33,030 nt of DNA from an uncultured Dorea sp. GTDB lineage: Bacteria > Bacillota > Clostridia > Lachnospirales > Lachnospiraceae. Positions 15,112 through 23,392 of the stretch are shown here, piece after piece. Numbering within the stretch: position 1 is the first letter of the stretch; every line of letters begins with the position of its first letter. Location: positions 1 to 33,030 of the forward strand of contig CAJURK010000037.1 in NCBI GenBank assembly GCA_910588745.1, read 5' to 3'. The notes below the pieces were generated by a model. That model was not told the origin of the DNA, did not search any database, and worked only from the letters and a program-made list of their open reading frames with translations. A program made the position numbers and the translations under genes.

Positions 15112-16167
15112 CTAACCCTTTCTCGTCTCCAAAAGCGCCTGAACCCCTTCGCACAGCGCTTCATATTCTACGCTGTCCGGCTCTGCCTCTCCAAAGCCCT
15201 GGATATACTTTCCCATCAAATTGTTTCGGTTCACAGCCAGCAGTTTTAGAAAATCAAATGCCGGCCTCGTATCATCGACAATTTCCAGAATATTCCCAAA
15301 GGAATCCATCCCCCGCAGATCAAACTGCATCTCCGGGTCCTTGAAGCCTTTCAATGTAATCTTATAAATATTCTGAACGCCTCTGCTGCGAATCTCCTGT
15401 TCCATTCGCGCGCGCAGGCCAAAGCCCGTCATATCCTCCTCCACTTCAATCTCCATATGGATATATTCCCTGAGCGCCGTCGGCACAAACCGAACCCTGC
15501 AGCCCGAATCGTCCAGACTGCCTTTTACCACGCCGTGTTTCCCTGTGTCATTTTTATCCGTCGGCTCTAAAGAACCTGCCTGAACCATCCTGCCCGGAAT
15601 CAGTTCCTGGTGTTTATGGATATGCCCCAGCGCCACATAATCAAATCCGATCGCATCCACCGCGGCCTTGCGGAAAGGAAGATGCTTTTCCCCGCCGCCA
15701 TGGGCAAGCAGTATATGATACCTGCAGCCGTCCTGAATTCTGATCCGCTCATAAAGCGGTTCATTCCTCTCTCTTGTGTAATAGCTGAGGCCATAAACCG
15801 CCGTGTCAAGTTCCTTTAGCTCAACGCGGCTAATCTCGCCGCTAAGTATCATATGTACGTTCTTGCTCCAGGCAAAGGTACGGTAATAAGAATCTTTCTT
15901 AATATAATCATGGTTTCCAGCTATCAGCACCACCTGCGTCCGAGAAAGGGACGCGAACAGATAATCCGCTTCCTTCAATTCTCTGAGTAGAGGCTGCCTG
16001 TGGAATAAATCTCCCGCTATCAAAAGAAGATCCGTCTGTTCTTCCTCACACATTTGAATGACTTTCCGAAAGCTGTCCCAGATCTCACTTTCTCTGTTTG
16101 CGCTGTATGCTCTTCCTGCGTCCGGCCTTACTCCTAAGTGTATATCTGCGATGTGTACGAACCTCAT
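15112..16167 (-). CDS. SbcD/YhaO-like DNA repair exonuclease (metallophosphoesterase)
   Basis: This is a calcineurin-like phosphoesterase with the full Mre11/SbcD metal-binding set: DIH (residues 8-10), AGDLFH (51-56), GNHD (84-87), LAHGG (His156) and GHIH (181-184). The 351 residues include a C-terminal capping and ATPase-binding region ending FDFLKLLAVNRNNLMGKYIQGFGEAE. The family uses Mn2+ to cut or trim DNA ends together with its ATPase partner, encoded immediately downstream with a 2-nt gap. The start at 16167 is supported by AGGAAGAAGG upstream, and the MRFVHIADIHLG beginning is conserved in the family. It overlaps the end of the sensor kinase gene by 83 bp in another frame, an unusually long overlap. 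Confidence 0.9.
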   Translation of the reverse strand: MRFVHIADIHLGVRPDAGRAYSANRESEIWDSFRKVIQMCEEEQTDLLLIAGDLFHRQPLLRELKEADYLFASLSRTQVVLIAGNHDYIKKDSYYRTFAWSKNVHMILSGEISRVELKELDTAVYGLSYYTRERNEPLYERIRIQDGCRYHILLAHGGGEKHLPFRKAAVDAIGFDYVALGHIHKHQELIPGRMVQAGSLEPTDKNDTGKHGVVKGSLDDSGCRVRFVPTALREYIHMEIEVEEDMTGFGLRARMEQEIRSRGVQNIYKITLKGFKDPEMQFDLRGMDSFGNILEIVDDTRPAFDFLKLLAVNRNNLMGKYIQGFGEAEPDSVEYEALCEGVQALLETRKG

Positions 16168-17311
16168 GCTGTGTTCCTTCTTCCTGCTTGTTTTTTGACG
16201 GCAGCGTAACTACAAACTGTGTCTTCTCATCATCGCTTTTAGCGATAATCCTTCCTCCGTGGAGTTCTACGATCTCCCTGGCGATAGCCAGTCCCAGCCC
16301 CGCTCCGCCCGTCTCTGTGGAACGGGAATCGTCCAGCCTGTAGAATTTCTCAAAAATCGTCTGCAGCTTGGCTCCCGGAATCTTCTTACCCTGATTGCGG
16401 AAAATAATCTCCACATCGCCCCGCTTCATGTGGGCGTCAATGCCAATCGTCGTATTCTCATAGCAATAGGCGATTGCATTTCTCAGTAAATTATCAAATA
16501 CCCTGGCCAGTTTATCCGGGTCGCCTTCCACCTCCAGGTTTTCATCCGCCTCCACCTCGCAGGCCAGATGTTTCTCCTGCAATACGCCGTAAAGCTCGTC
16601 CGCAATCTGCTCAAGCATCATAGAGAGATTCAGCTCCACCGGCTCCAGTTCAAACTCCTGCAGACTGAACTTTGTTATATCGAAAAATTCATTGATCAGT
16701 TCTCCTAAACGAACCGCCTTTTCCAGGGAAATGTGGGTATATTTCGCCCGTTCTTCTACCGGCATATCCGGATGGCTCTCGAGCATCGTCAGATACGCCA
16801 CTACCGAGGTAAGCGGCGTCTTCAGATCATGAGCCAGAAACAGCACCATATCATTCTTACGCTTCTCGCTTTCTTCCGCTTCCAGCTCCTGCCGTTTCAG
16901 CGTGGCCTTAATCTCATTCAGCCGGATCTCAATCGGCTTCAATTCCGTAATCAGGTGAATCGGCTCCGAAGACTCTGATAAGATATTCTCAATTCCGTCT
17001 CCTACTTGATCCAAATACCTGGTCATCTGCGATAAGGCAATATAAAAAAACAGTGCAAAAAGAAGCAGGAATCCCACAATCATAAAAAATATCTTGTTGT
17101 TCCCAATCAGTTTCCAATATAAATCAATGGCGGTTTTTTCCTCCATGTGAAGGGATTCCAGAAACTCTACAAACGTCGTTGCAAAGGAATCATTATAAAT
17201 CCCGTCAATTACATAGTTCAGAAGAAAACCGCCAACCAGTACCGTCAGCGCCGTAATCAGCACTGTCTGTAATAAAATACTGAACTTTAGCTTACGATAA
17301 CTATTCTTCAA
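16085..17311 (-). CDS. VanS-like sensor histidine kinase
   Basis: This membrane kinase has TM1 about 9-31, an extracytoplasmic loop of about 40 residues, and TM2 about 73-93. A linker and the DHp helix follow, with the phospho-acceptor in LAHDLKTPLTSVVAYL (His161). The catalytic domain has an N box (FDNLLRNAIAYCYENT), an F-box-like IFEKFYRLDDSR and a G box (GGAGLGLAIAREIVELHGG). The sequence most resembles VanS-type kinases, but no van resistance genes are present. The start is a TTG at 17311 that overlaps the regulator stop by 11 bp; no better downstream start is seen. The last 25-30 residues are very basic (RRYTLRSKAGRRKSIQRKQRK) and are encoded entirely over the start of the nuclease gene. 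Confidence 0.9.
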   Translation of the reverse strand: MKNSYRKLKFSILLQTVLITALTVLVGGFLLNYVIDGIYNDSFATTFVEFLESLHMEEKTAIDLYWKLIGNNKIFFMIVGFLLLFALFFYIALSQMTRYLDQVGDGIENILSESSEPIHLITELKPIEIRLNEIKATLKRQELEAEESEKRKNDMVLFLAHDLKTPLTSVVAYLTMLESHPDMPVEERAKYTHISLEKAVRLGELINEFFDITKFSLQEFELEPVELNLSMMLEQIADELYGVLQEKHLACEVEADENLEVEGDPDKLARVFDNLLRNAIAYCYENTTIGIDAHMKRGDVEIIFRNQGKKIPGAKLQTIFEKFYRLDDSRSTETGGAGLGLAIAREIVELHGGRIIAKSDDEKTQFVVTLPSKNKQEEGTQHEVRTHRRYTLRSKAGRRKSIQRKQRK

Positions 17312-17990
17312 CCTTATACCCTACTCCCCATACCGTCTTGATGAAGTCCGAGTTGCCGGTAGGCGCGCTCAGCTTTTCCCTGAGATGCCGAATATGCACC
17401 ATTACCGTATTGTTGCTGTTTTTATAATATTTTTCATTCCAGACTTTCTCAAACAACTCCTCCGAGCTGATGACTTTCCCCCGGTTTTCGCACAGAAGCC
17501 AGAGGATGTCGAACTCGATTGGCGTCAGCGTCAGCGATACCTCATTGTAAACGCATTCATGGGAGGTACGGTTTAAGAACAGTCCGCCGAAATCAATCAC
17601 ATCCCCGGCGTCCTTTCCGCCGTCATTGTACTGAGTATAACGCCGAAGCTGCGCCTTCACCCGAGCAATCAGCTCGAGTGGATTGAACGGCTTAGGAATA
17701 TAATCATCCGCGCCCATAGTAAGGCCGGTAATCTTATCCATATACTCTGTTTTTGCCGTCAGCATAATTACCGGGAAGGTATATTTCTCACGTATCTTCT
17801 TTAGGATTTGGAAGCCGTCTATATCCGGAAGCATCACATCCAGAATCGCAAGATCAATCTTCTTATCAGAAATGCAGTCAAGGGCTTCCTGGCCTGTGTA
17901 ATATTTAAACACCGAGTACTGATCATTCTGGAGATACAGTTCAATAACATCCGCAATCTCCTTCTCATCGTCTACTACTAATATGTTCAT
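17301..17990 (-). CDS. VanR-like OmpR-family response regulator
   Basis: The 229-residue protein has a receiver domain with acidic pocket DDE (7-9), phospho-acceptor Asp51 in AILDVMLPDIDGF, Thr in MLTAKT, and Lys in IPKPFNPLELIARVKAQLRRY. A winged-helix DNA-binding domain follows (LTPIEFDILWLLCENRGKV, then NNTVMVHIRHLREKL and VWGVGYKVEE). It is strikingly like VanR in its N-terminal half. AAGGAGG lies 7 nt before the ATG. It heads a run of five overlapping or nearly overlapping genes, so the regulator may control its own operon. The upstream gap to asnS is 55 bp with no clear terminator; a weak promoter (TTGTAA with TATATA at 18 bp) overlaps the asnS end. Confidence 0.93.
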   Translation of the reverse strand: MNILVVDDEKEIADVIELYLQNDQYSVFKYYTGQEALDCISDKKIDLAILDVMLPDIDGFQILKKIREKYTFPVIMLTAKTEYMDKITGLTMGADDYIPKPFNPLELIARVKAQLRRYTQYNDGGKDAGDVIDFGGLFLNRTSHECVYNEVSLTLTPIEFDILWLLCENRGKVISSEELFEKVWNEKYYKNSNNTVMVHIRHLREKLSAPTGNSDFIKTVWGVGYKVEE

Positions 17991-18045
17991 GCTGTCCCTC
18001 CTTATCTGAACGTGGATGTTTTATATATTTTATGCCTGCATCGTT

Positions 18046-19437
18046 TTACAAGTCGCAGTTATTGACTGTACGGGGGAATGGGATTACGTCGCGGATGTTG
18101 CCCATTCCGGTCAGGTACATGATGCAGCGCTCAAAGCCTAAACCAAAGCCGGAGTGCCTGGTGGAACCGTATTTGCGAAGATCCATGTAGAACTGGTAGT
18201 CTTCGGTCTTAAGGCCCAGCTCTTTCATGCGGCTCTCAAGCTTCTCGTAATCGTCTTCTCTCTGGCTTCCGCCGATGATCTCGCCGATTCCAGGTACCAG
18301 GCAGTCTACGGCGGCAACGGTCTTATTGTCGTCGTTCATCTTCATGTAAAAAGCCTTGATATCCTTCGGATAATCGGTTACAAATACCGGGCGTTTGAAC
18401 ACTTCTTCGGTCAGATAGCGCTCATGCTCCGTCTGAAGATCCGCGCCCCAGGATACCTTGTATTCAAATTTGTCGTTATTCTTCTGAAGAAGCTCTACCG
18501 CTTCTGAATAGGTAATTCTCGCAAATTCAGAGGACGCTACGTTCTCAAGCCTTGCAATCAATCCCTTGTCTACAAAGGAGTTGAAGAACTTCATCTCCTC
18601 CGGCGCCTCTTCCATCACATAATTGATCACATATTTCAGCATCGCTTCCGCCAGTTCCATATTGTCATTTAGATCCGCAAACGCCATTTCCGGCTCAATC
18701 ATCCAGAACTCTGCCGCATGGCGGGTAGTATTAGAGTTCTCCGCACGGAACGTAGGGCCAAAAGTATAAATATTGCGGAACGCCTGGGCGTAGGTTTCCC
18801 CGTTTAACTGGCCGCTGACCGTCAAGCTGGTCTCCTTCCCGAAGAAATCCTGCGCATAATCAATATTTCCGTCGTCCTTCTTCGGCAAATTCTGCATATC
18901 CAGCGTCGTCACCCGGAACATCTCTCCGGCTCCCTCACAGTCGCTTGCGGTAATCAGCGGCGTATGCACATACACAAAGCCTCTCTCCTGGAAAAATTTG
19001 TGGAATGCGTAAGCCGCCAGCGAACGAACCCGGAATACCGCCTGGAACGTATTCGTCCTGGGACGCAGGTGCGTAATCGTGCGGAGATACTCGAAACCAT
19101 GACGTTTCTTCTGCAGCGGATAATCCGGTGCGGACGCGCCTTCCACCGCCACTTCATCCGCCTGAATCTCAAACGGCTGCTTCGCATTCGGCGTAGCAAC
19201 CAAAGTTCCGGTAACGATAATCGCCGCCCCTACGTTCAGCTTTGAAATATCCGCAAAATTCTCCAGCTTATCGCTGTATACCACCTGCAGCGGCTGAAAA
19301 TAAGTTCCGTCATTTACCACAATAAACCCGAATGTCTTAGAATCCCGGATACTCCGCACCCATCCTCCTACGGTGATCTTCTTGTCCAAAAATTCCTCCT
19401 GCTTCTTGTATAAATCCCTAATCATCAACAATTCCAT
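18046..19437 (-). CDS. asnS: Asparaginyl-tRNA synthetase
   Basis: It charges tRNA-Asn directly with asparagine. An N-terminal OB-fold anticodon-binding domain (KITVGGWVRSIRDSKTFGFIVVNDGT) precedes the class IIb catalytic core. The core shows motif 2 FGPTFRAENSNTTRHAAEFWMIEPEMAF and motif 3 GFGLGFERCIMYLTGMGNIRDVIPFPR, the latter matching AsnRS (IPFPR) rather than AspRS. From the chosen ATG at 19437 the protein has 463 residues, the standard size. That start has AAGGAG 9-10 nt upstream, while an ATG 13 codons earlier has none. No T-box is seen in its leader; a short inverted repeat at 19529-19548 is the only upstream feature near the promoter. Confidence 0.95.
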   Translation of the reverse strand: MELLMIRDLYKKQEEFLDKKITVGGWVRSIRDSKTFGFIVVNDGTYFQPLQVVYSDKLENFADISKLNVGAAIIVTGTLVATPNAKQPFEIQADEVAVEGASAPDYPLQKKRHGFEYLRTITHLRPRTNTFQAVFRVRSLAAYAFHKFFQERGFVYVHTPLITASDCEGAGEMFRVTTLDMQNLPKKDDGNIDYAQDFFGKETSLTVSGQLNGETYAQAFRNIYTFGPTFRAENSNTTRHAAEFWMIEPEMAFADLNDNMELAEAMLKYVINYVMEEAPEEMKFFNSFVDKGLIARLENVASSEFARITYSEAVELLQKNNDKFEYKVSWGADLQTEHERYLTEEVFKRPVFVTDYPKDIKAFYMKMNDDNKTVAAVDCLVPGIGEIIGGSQREDDYEKLESRMKELGLKTEDYQFYMDLRKYGSTRHSGFGLGFERCIMYLTGMGNIRDVIPFPRTVNNCDL

Positions 19438-19528
19438 ACCAAACAACTCCTTCTTGTCCCTATACTCTATCGTCACATTTCCAAAACCCGCCTTAAACGC
19501 TCCGGCATTTAAAACACCGTCCCGGAAA

Positions 19529-19548
19529 CTATACTTTTCTTAGTATAG
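19529..19548. promoter_or_regulatory. Inverted repeat CTATACT-6-AGTATAG upstream of asnS
   Basis: CTATACT (19529-19535) and AGTATAG (19542-19548) form a perfect 7-bp dyad about 90 bp before asnS. On the minus strand each half resembles a -10 box (TATACT, TATAGT), so it is either an operator or two alternative -10 elements. From 19549 to 19654 nothing else is recognised. Confidence 0.4.
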
Positions 19549-19654
19549 CACAGAATATCTCATTCATGTACCCCCCTCTTTCACAATCCGATATATTATC
19601 CCCGCCACAAGCCGGCCCGCCAAACAGTCGCCTGCAACAGCCGCCATCCTACGC

Positions 19655-19890
19655 GGAGAGTCCCTGCCCCTGGGCGGTCTGCTCTGGCCGGGCATAGCGG
19701 TATAGGATGCAGGGTATCCAAGAGACGCTTTTAATGGAAGTGAAATCGGCGCTTACGCAGTTTTTGAAGCGAAGGCATTCCTGAGCTTCTTAGACTACGT
19801 TTGCGCAGAGTTCACTGGAATGTTGGCTCGCCTTGCATCCTATACCGCTATGCCCGGCCAGAGCAGACCGCCTAGGGGCAGGGACTCTCC
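19655..19890. repeat. 236-bp element with 57-bp near-perfect inverted arms
   Basis: The left arm (19655-19711) and right arm (19834-19890) are reverse complements at 56 of 57 positions. The one difference is G19672 opposite T19873, which would be a G-U pair in a plus-strand RNA and an A-C mismatch in a minus-strand one. The 122-bp centre has no open reading frame of note and contains smaller complementary pieces (GAAGC and GCTTC). No convincing target-site duplication flanks it. Its central sequence recurs in part at 12118-12141, so it belongs to a dispersed family. It may be a MITE-like element or a structured RNA. It fills most of the 545-bp gap between asnS and the AIM24 gene. Confidence 0.85.
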
Positions 19891-19945
19891 ACACAAATAA
19901 AAATTATCAACTACCCACAACATTTTCTGTACGTGACTCCTAAAA

Positions 19946-19956
19946 TATAATATAAT
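19946..19956 (+). promoter_or_regulatory. Probable -10 region for the AIM24-family gene
   Basis: Two overlapping TATAAT hexamers (19946-19951 and 19951-19956) lie about 30 bp before the start. The -35 (TTTTCT at 17 bp) is poor. Confidence 0.45.
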
Positions 19957-19982
19957 AAAAGAAAAACGAAAGAGGTGTCTTT

Positions 19983-20663
19983 ATGAAATATCAGATACAA
20001 GGAGAAACTTTACCAGTCGTAATCTGCGAGCTGGAATCCGGCGAAAAGATGATTACAGAAGGAGGAGCAATGTCCTGGATGTCTCCGAACATGAAGATGG
20101 AGACCACCAGCAGCGGCGGACTCGGCAAAGCGGTAGGCCGCGCATTTTCCGGCGAGAAGATGTTCCAGAATATTTACACCGCCCAGGGCGGCACTGGAAT
20201 GATCGCTTTTGCTTCCAGCTTCCCAGGATCTATTCGCGCCTTTCACATCAGTCCCGGAAACGACATGATCTTCCAGAAAAAAGCATTTCTGGCAAGTGAA
20301 GCAGGCGTTACCTTATCTGTACATTTCCGCAAAAAAATAGGAGCCGGCCTGTTTGGAGGAGAAGGATTTATCATGCAGCGAATCAGCGGACAGGGAATCG
20401 TCTTTGCGGAATTTGACGGACACGTAATAGAATACAGCCTGCAGCCAGGCCAGCAGATCATCATCGACACCGGACATCTGGCCGCAATGGAGGCAACCTG
20501 CAATATGGATATCCAATCGGTTCCGGGAATGAAGAACATTCTCTTCGGCGGAGAAGGGTTCTTCAATACGGTAATTACCGGACCTGGAAGAGTATGGCTC
20601 CAGACAATGCCGATCAGCAATGTAGCAGGCGCGATTCGTCCATATATTCCTACCGGAAATTAA
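19983..20663 (+). CDS. AIM24 / TIGR00266-family protein
   Basis: The 226-residue protein has the repeated beta-sandwich pattern of the AIM24 family. It begins MKYQIQGETLPVVICELESGEKMITEGGAMSWM and continues with GGLGKAVGRAFSGEKMFQNIYTA. It ends FGGEGFFNTVITGPGRVWLQTMPIS, all typical. The family is widespread in bacteria and distantly related to a mitochondrial protein; the bacterial function is not established. The length is normal, and no signal peptide or membrane segment is seen. AGAGGTG precedes the ATG by about 8 nt. It is probably monocistronic. The downstream UroD-fold gene converges on it, with a hairpin (GGACCGTAA with TTACGGTCTCC, about 20699-20731) covering the junction but without a T tract. 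Confidence 0.9.
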   Translation: MKYQIQGETLPVVICELESGEKMITEGGAMSWMSPNMKMETTSSGGLGKAVGRAFSGEKMFQNIYTAQGGTGMIAFASSFPGSIRAFHISPGNDMIFQKKAFLASEAGVTLSVHFRKKIGAGLFGGEGFIMQRISGQGIVFAEFDGHVIEYSLQPGQQIIIDTGHLAAMEATCNMDIQSVPGMKNILFGGEGFFNTVITGPGRVWLQTMPISNVAGAIRPYIPTGN

Positions 20664-20709
20664 ACATGCCGGAGACAGGCGGCGTCCTTTCTTGGGGGGA
20701 CCGTAACTA

Positions 20710-21810
20710 TCATTCTATTTTACGGTCTCCCGGCGGGGCAAACGAGTCTTGATATTCTTCCATAACCTCCTTCCAGATATAGAATTTATATGCGGAATCA
20801 AAATCCCACGCACATCCGCCGGAAATCATCACCTTCGACCCTCCCTGACGGAATGCCTCCCCAATTTTTCTGATAAGAATCTTTTTGATTTTCTCTCTGT
20901 CGTTTCCGGTAAAATCCGTCTTCCGGTTCAATCCGCCCACCAGCATCTTATCTGTCTTCGCCCTTATTTCCGAAAAAGACGGTGTGAAAGGCATCTGGTC
21001 ATCCCAATTAAACGCATTTACCGGGTACTCCAGCAGCTCATCAAACAAGAGCCTGTCCTCTCCGCACACATGCAGGAGCGAAAACAAGGTCTTTTCCTCT
21101 GCTGAATGTAGGGTTTGTATATCCGGTTTCCTCTCAAATTCTTCAAAAATATCTCGAGACGTCCACAAATCCCTAGCTACATCCGTACAATAAAAGACCC
21201 CTGACGCGCCGGCCTTCAACAGATCGTCTATGAATTCCTGGTTAAATTCCGCAAATCTCTGCACCGCAATACGTATATATCTTTCATTCTCGAGCAAATA
21301 TCTCTCCAGCAGAGGTACATAAGAGCCATGTTCCGCCTGGCACGCATCCATTTGGCCGCTTGGAATTGACGCATAGGCAATCCACATAACCGGCGTAAAA
21401 ATAGACGGCAGCACCGGAACCTCCCCCTGGAAATAATCCGCAATTCTCCGAACCGCCTCGATCTCTCTGGCAATGGCCCCTTTCCGAACATCAGGAAATT
21501 TGACCTTCTCCCAGCCGGCAGGCTTCGGCACCGTAAGAATACTCGGCGACCGGGATACGCAGGACGCATAGCTTTTCACCGGCAGTAATACGATTCCCAT
21601 ATCCTCCAGCAGATAAAAAGGGTTCGACATCACCTTGATAAAGTCAAATCCATGAGCAAGCTGAAAGTCTATGGTCGCCTTCGCGAAGTCCTTTGCATTT
21701 CTGTCCGTATAGTTCATAAAATGCCCCCAGGCGCTGTAAAGCGGCCTGTCCGCCTCTTTCCCCTCCAGCACACGCCGTAATCTTTCTGTTGCTGTAAGCT
21801 TTCTAACCAT
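20710..21810 (-). CDS. Uroporphyrinogen decarboxylase-fold protein (non-heme subgroup)
   Basis: The 366-residue protein belongs to the UroD superfamily by its overall pattern: TATERLRRVLEGKEADRP at the N-terminus, a LLHVCGEDRLLFDELLEYPVNAFNWDD segment in the middle, LVGGLNRK, and MISGGCAWDF near the end. It lacks the PVWxMRQAGR substrate-binding arginine motif of HemE, having PLYSAWGHFMNYTDR in its place. It is therefore unlikely to be a heme enzyme and closer to corrinoid or thiol methyltransferase-type members (MtaA/CmuA-like). The substrate is unknown. It follows the ABC ATPase gene by 28 bp, with AAAGGA before its ATG. It is the last gene of the amino-acid transporter operon, which suggests it acts on the imported compound or a derivative; this is an inference from context. 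Confidence 0.82.
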   Translation of the reverse strand: MVRKLTATERLRRVLEGKEADRPLYSAWGHFMNYTDRNAKDFAKATIDFQLAHGFDFIKVMSNPFYLLEDMGIVLLPVKSYASCVSRSPSILTVPKPAGWEKVKFPDVRKGAIAREIEAVRRIADYFQGEVPVLPSIFTPVMWIAYASIPSGQMDACQAEHGSYVPLLERYLLENERYIRIAVQRFAEFNQEFIDDLLKAGASGVFYCTDVARDLWTSRDIFEEFERKPDIQTLHSAEEKTLFSLLHVCGEDRLLFDELLEYPVNAFNWDDQMPFTPSFSEIRAKTDKMLVGGLNRKTDFTGNDREKIKKILIRKIGEAFRQGGSKVMISGGCAWDFDSAYKFYIWKEVMEEYQDSFAPPGDRKIE

Positions 21811-21838
21811 ATTGTCATCCTTTCATGCATACGAAACG

Positions 21839-22576
21839 CTATTTCACATAATATTGAAGAAATTCCTTTGTCCTCTCTTCTTTCGGACTGGTAAAAAACT
21901 CCTCCGGAACCGCCTCTTCCACAATCCGGCCTTCGTCCATATAGATAATTCGGTCTGCTGCATCTCTTGCAAAGCGCATCTCATGAGTCACAATTACAAT
22001 CGTCGTATTATGTTTCTGGGTGATGGTTTTTATGACGGACAAAACTTCCCCTACCAGGCAGGGATCCAGCGCAGAGGTCGGCTCGTCAAAAAGCATCACC
22101 TTGGATTTCAACGCCATAGCCCTTCCTATCGCCACCCGCTGCTGCTGGCCGCCCGACAGCGTCCATGGATATTGGTTCCTTTTCTCCGGAAGCCCAATCT
22201 GCTCCAGAATCTCCTCCGCCTCCTTCTCAGCCTGCGCCTTATCTGTCTTCTGCACCACCTGCATGGCAAGGGTAATATTTTCCAATACCGTCTTATTCTG
22301 GAACAGACAGAAATCCTGAAATATCATGGTAGATTTGCGCCGGAATTCATAAATTTCTTTCTGGGTAAGACGCCCCGCCTCCGCCCGCATTCCATCGATG
22401 GTAATCCTTCCCTCAGAAGGCATTTCCAACAGATTCAGACAGCGCAGCAGCGTTGATTTTCCGGTTCCCGACGGCCCGATAACCGCAACGGTCTCGCCCG
22501 CCCCTATTTCTAGGCTGATATCTTTCAAAACGGAATGCTTTCCATAGCTCTTAGACAAATTTTCAACGCGGATCAT
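21839..22576 (-). CDS. Polar amino acid ABC transporter ATPase
   Basis: This 245-residue ATPase energises amino-acid uptake. Walker A is GPSGTGKST (34-42), the Q loop contains FQDFCLF (86-92), the signature is LSGGQQQR (140-147), and Walker B is MLFDEPTSALD (161-171), followed by VTHEM. This is the GlnQ/HisP/TcyC type. It starts inside the permease gene (14-bp overlap) with GGAGG upstream, so translation is coupled. The substrate is a polar amino acid or related compound; the ATPase alone does not discriminate. Confidence 0.93.
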   Translation of the reverse strand: MIRVENLSKSYGKHSVLKDISLEIGAGETVAVIGPSGTGKSTLLRCLNLLEMPSEGRITIDGMRAEAGRLTQKEIYEFRRKSTMIFQDFCLFQNKTVLENITLAMQVVQKTDKAQAEKEAEEILEQIGLPEKRNQYPWTLSGGQQQRVAIGRAMALKSKVMLFDEPTSALDPCLVGEVLSVIKTITQKHNTTIVIVTHEMRFARDAADRIIYMDEGRIVEEAVPEEFFTSPKEERTKEFLQYYVK

Positions 22577-23249
22577 GATGGCTTCCTCCTGTAAGGTTCA
22601 GTCTTTTCTCCAGGTATTTCTGAAGAATGGTAATGAGTTTCGATATCACAAAATAAATGATAAATGCATCCAGATAACACTCAAAAAACTTCGCCGACGA
22701 ATTGCCCAGCAGAGTTGCCTCCGCCATGATATCCCTGACGCCAATCGTAAATGCCATAGAGGAATTCTTAACCAGCGATATAAATTCATTTCCCATCACA
22801 GGCAGCGCGACCCTTGCCGCCTGAGGCACGATAATATGCCTCATCACTTGAAGATTTGTCATGCCCACCGAAAGCCCCGCTTCGATCTGCCCCTTCGGCA
22901 CAGATTCCAGCGCCCCTCTCATATCCTCCGTCATATATGCCGCCGTATTCAGCGTCATGCCGATAATTGCCGCCTGATACCCCGTCATGCTGACAAATAC
23001 CGGCGAAATCTGCGGCAGACCAAAATAGATAAAAAAGAGCTGCACCAACAGAGGTGTTCCGCGGAATATATCAATATACACATTTACAATTTGATGCAGG
23101 ATCTTCACCTTATAATAACGTACAACCGTTATTGCCAGTGAAAATATTACCGTAAAGAACATGGAAACTACCGCAATATTCATGGACATTCCCGCATATT
23201 TTAAAATGAGCGGCAGATGGCTGACCGCATATTCAAAGCTAAATCTCAT
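22563..23249 (-). CDS. Polar amino acid ABC transporter permease
   Basis: The 228-residue membrane protein has about five hydrophobic segments and the HisM/GlnP family signature. It shows IDIFRGTPLLVQLFFIYFGLP and the EAA loop GALESVPKGQIEAGLSVGMTNLQVMRHIIVPQA, followed by NEFISLVKNSSMAFTIG. A single permease gene implies a homodimeric channel. The start at the ATG 23249 has AGGAG 9 nt upstream. It follows the binding-protein gene by 143 bp that include a strong hairpin. Confidence 0.93.
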   Translation of the reverse strand: MRFSFEYAVSHLPLILKYAGMSMNIAVVSMFFTVIFSLAITVVRYYKVKILHQIVNVYIDIFRGTPLLVQLFFIYFGLPQISPVFVSMTGYQAAIIGMTLNTAAYMTEDMRGALESVPKGQIEAGLSVGMTNLQVMRHIIVPQAARVALPVMGNEFISLVKNSSMAFTIGVRDIMAEATLLGNSSAKFFECYLDAFIIYFVISKLITILQKYLEKRLNLTGGSHHDPR

Positions 23250-23340
23250 TACCAACTTCTCCTGTCGTATTCTTCAGATCTCCGTACATTGTGAATCATC
23301 CGCCCTCTGATATAACAGTCAGGCGCCGTCTCATTACACA

Positions 23341-23377
23341 GGAATAGCTTATCTGCCACAGACAGATAAGCTATTCC
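23341..23377 (-). other. Hairpin between binding-protein and permease genes
   Basis: GGAATAGCTTATCTG (23341-23355) and CAGATAAGCTATTCC (23363-23377) form a perfect 15-bp stem with a 7-nt loop, 16 nt after the binding-protein stop. On the coding strand it is not followed by T residues, so it looks like an mRNA 3'-stabilising or processing hairpin rather than a terminator. It would favour excess binding protein over permease. Confidence 0.75.
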
Positions 23378-23392
23378 TTTCTTCTTAAACAG

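Noticed and set aside
16085..17990. Vancomycin resistance cluster
   Set aside because: Only VanR/VanS-like regulators are present; no ligase, dehydrogenase or dipeptidase genes follow.
19655..19890. Intrinsic terminator of the asnS region
   Set aside because: The arms are 57 bp with a 122-bp centre and no T tract, and the element is upstream of both neighbouring genes.
20699..20731. Terminator between the AIM24 and UroD-fold genes
   Set aside because: The stem is good, but neither strand has a T tract after it, and it covers the end of the UroD-fold coding sequence.
20710..21810. Heme-pathway hemE
   Set aside because: The HemE substrate arginine motif is missing and no other heme genes are nearby.
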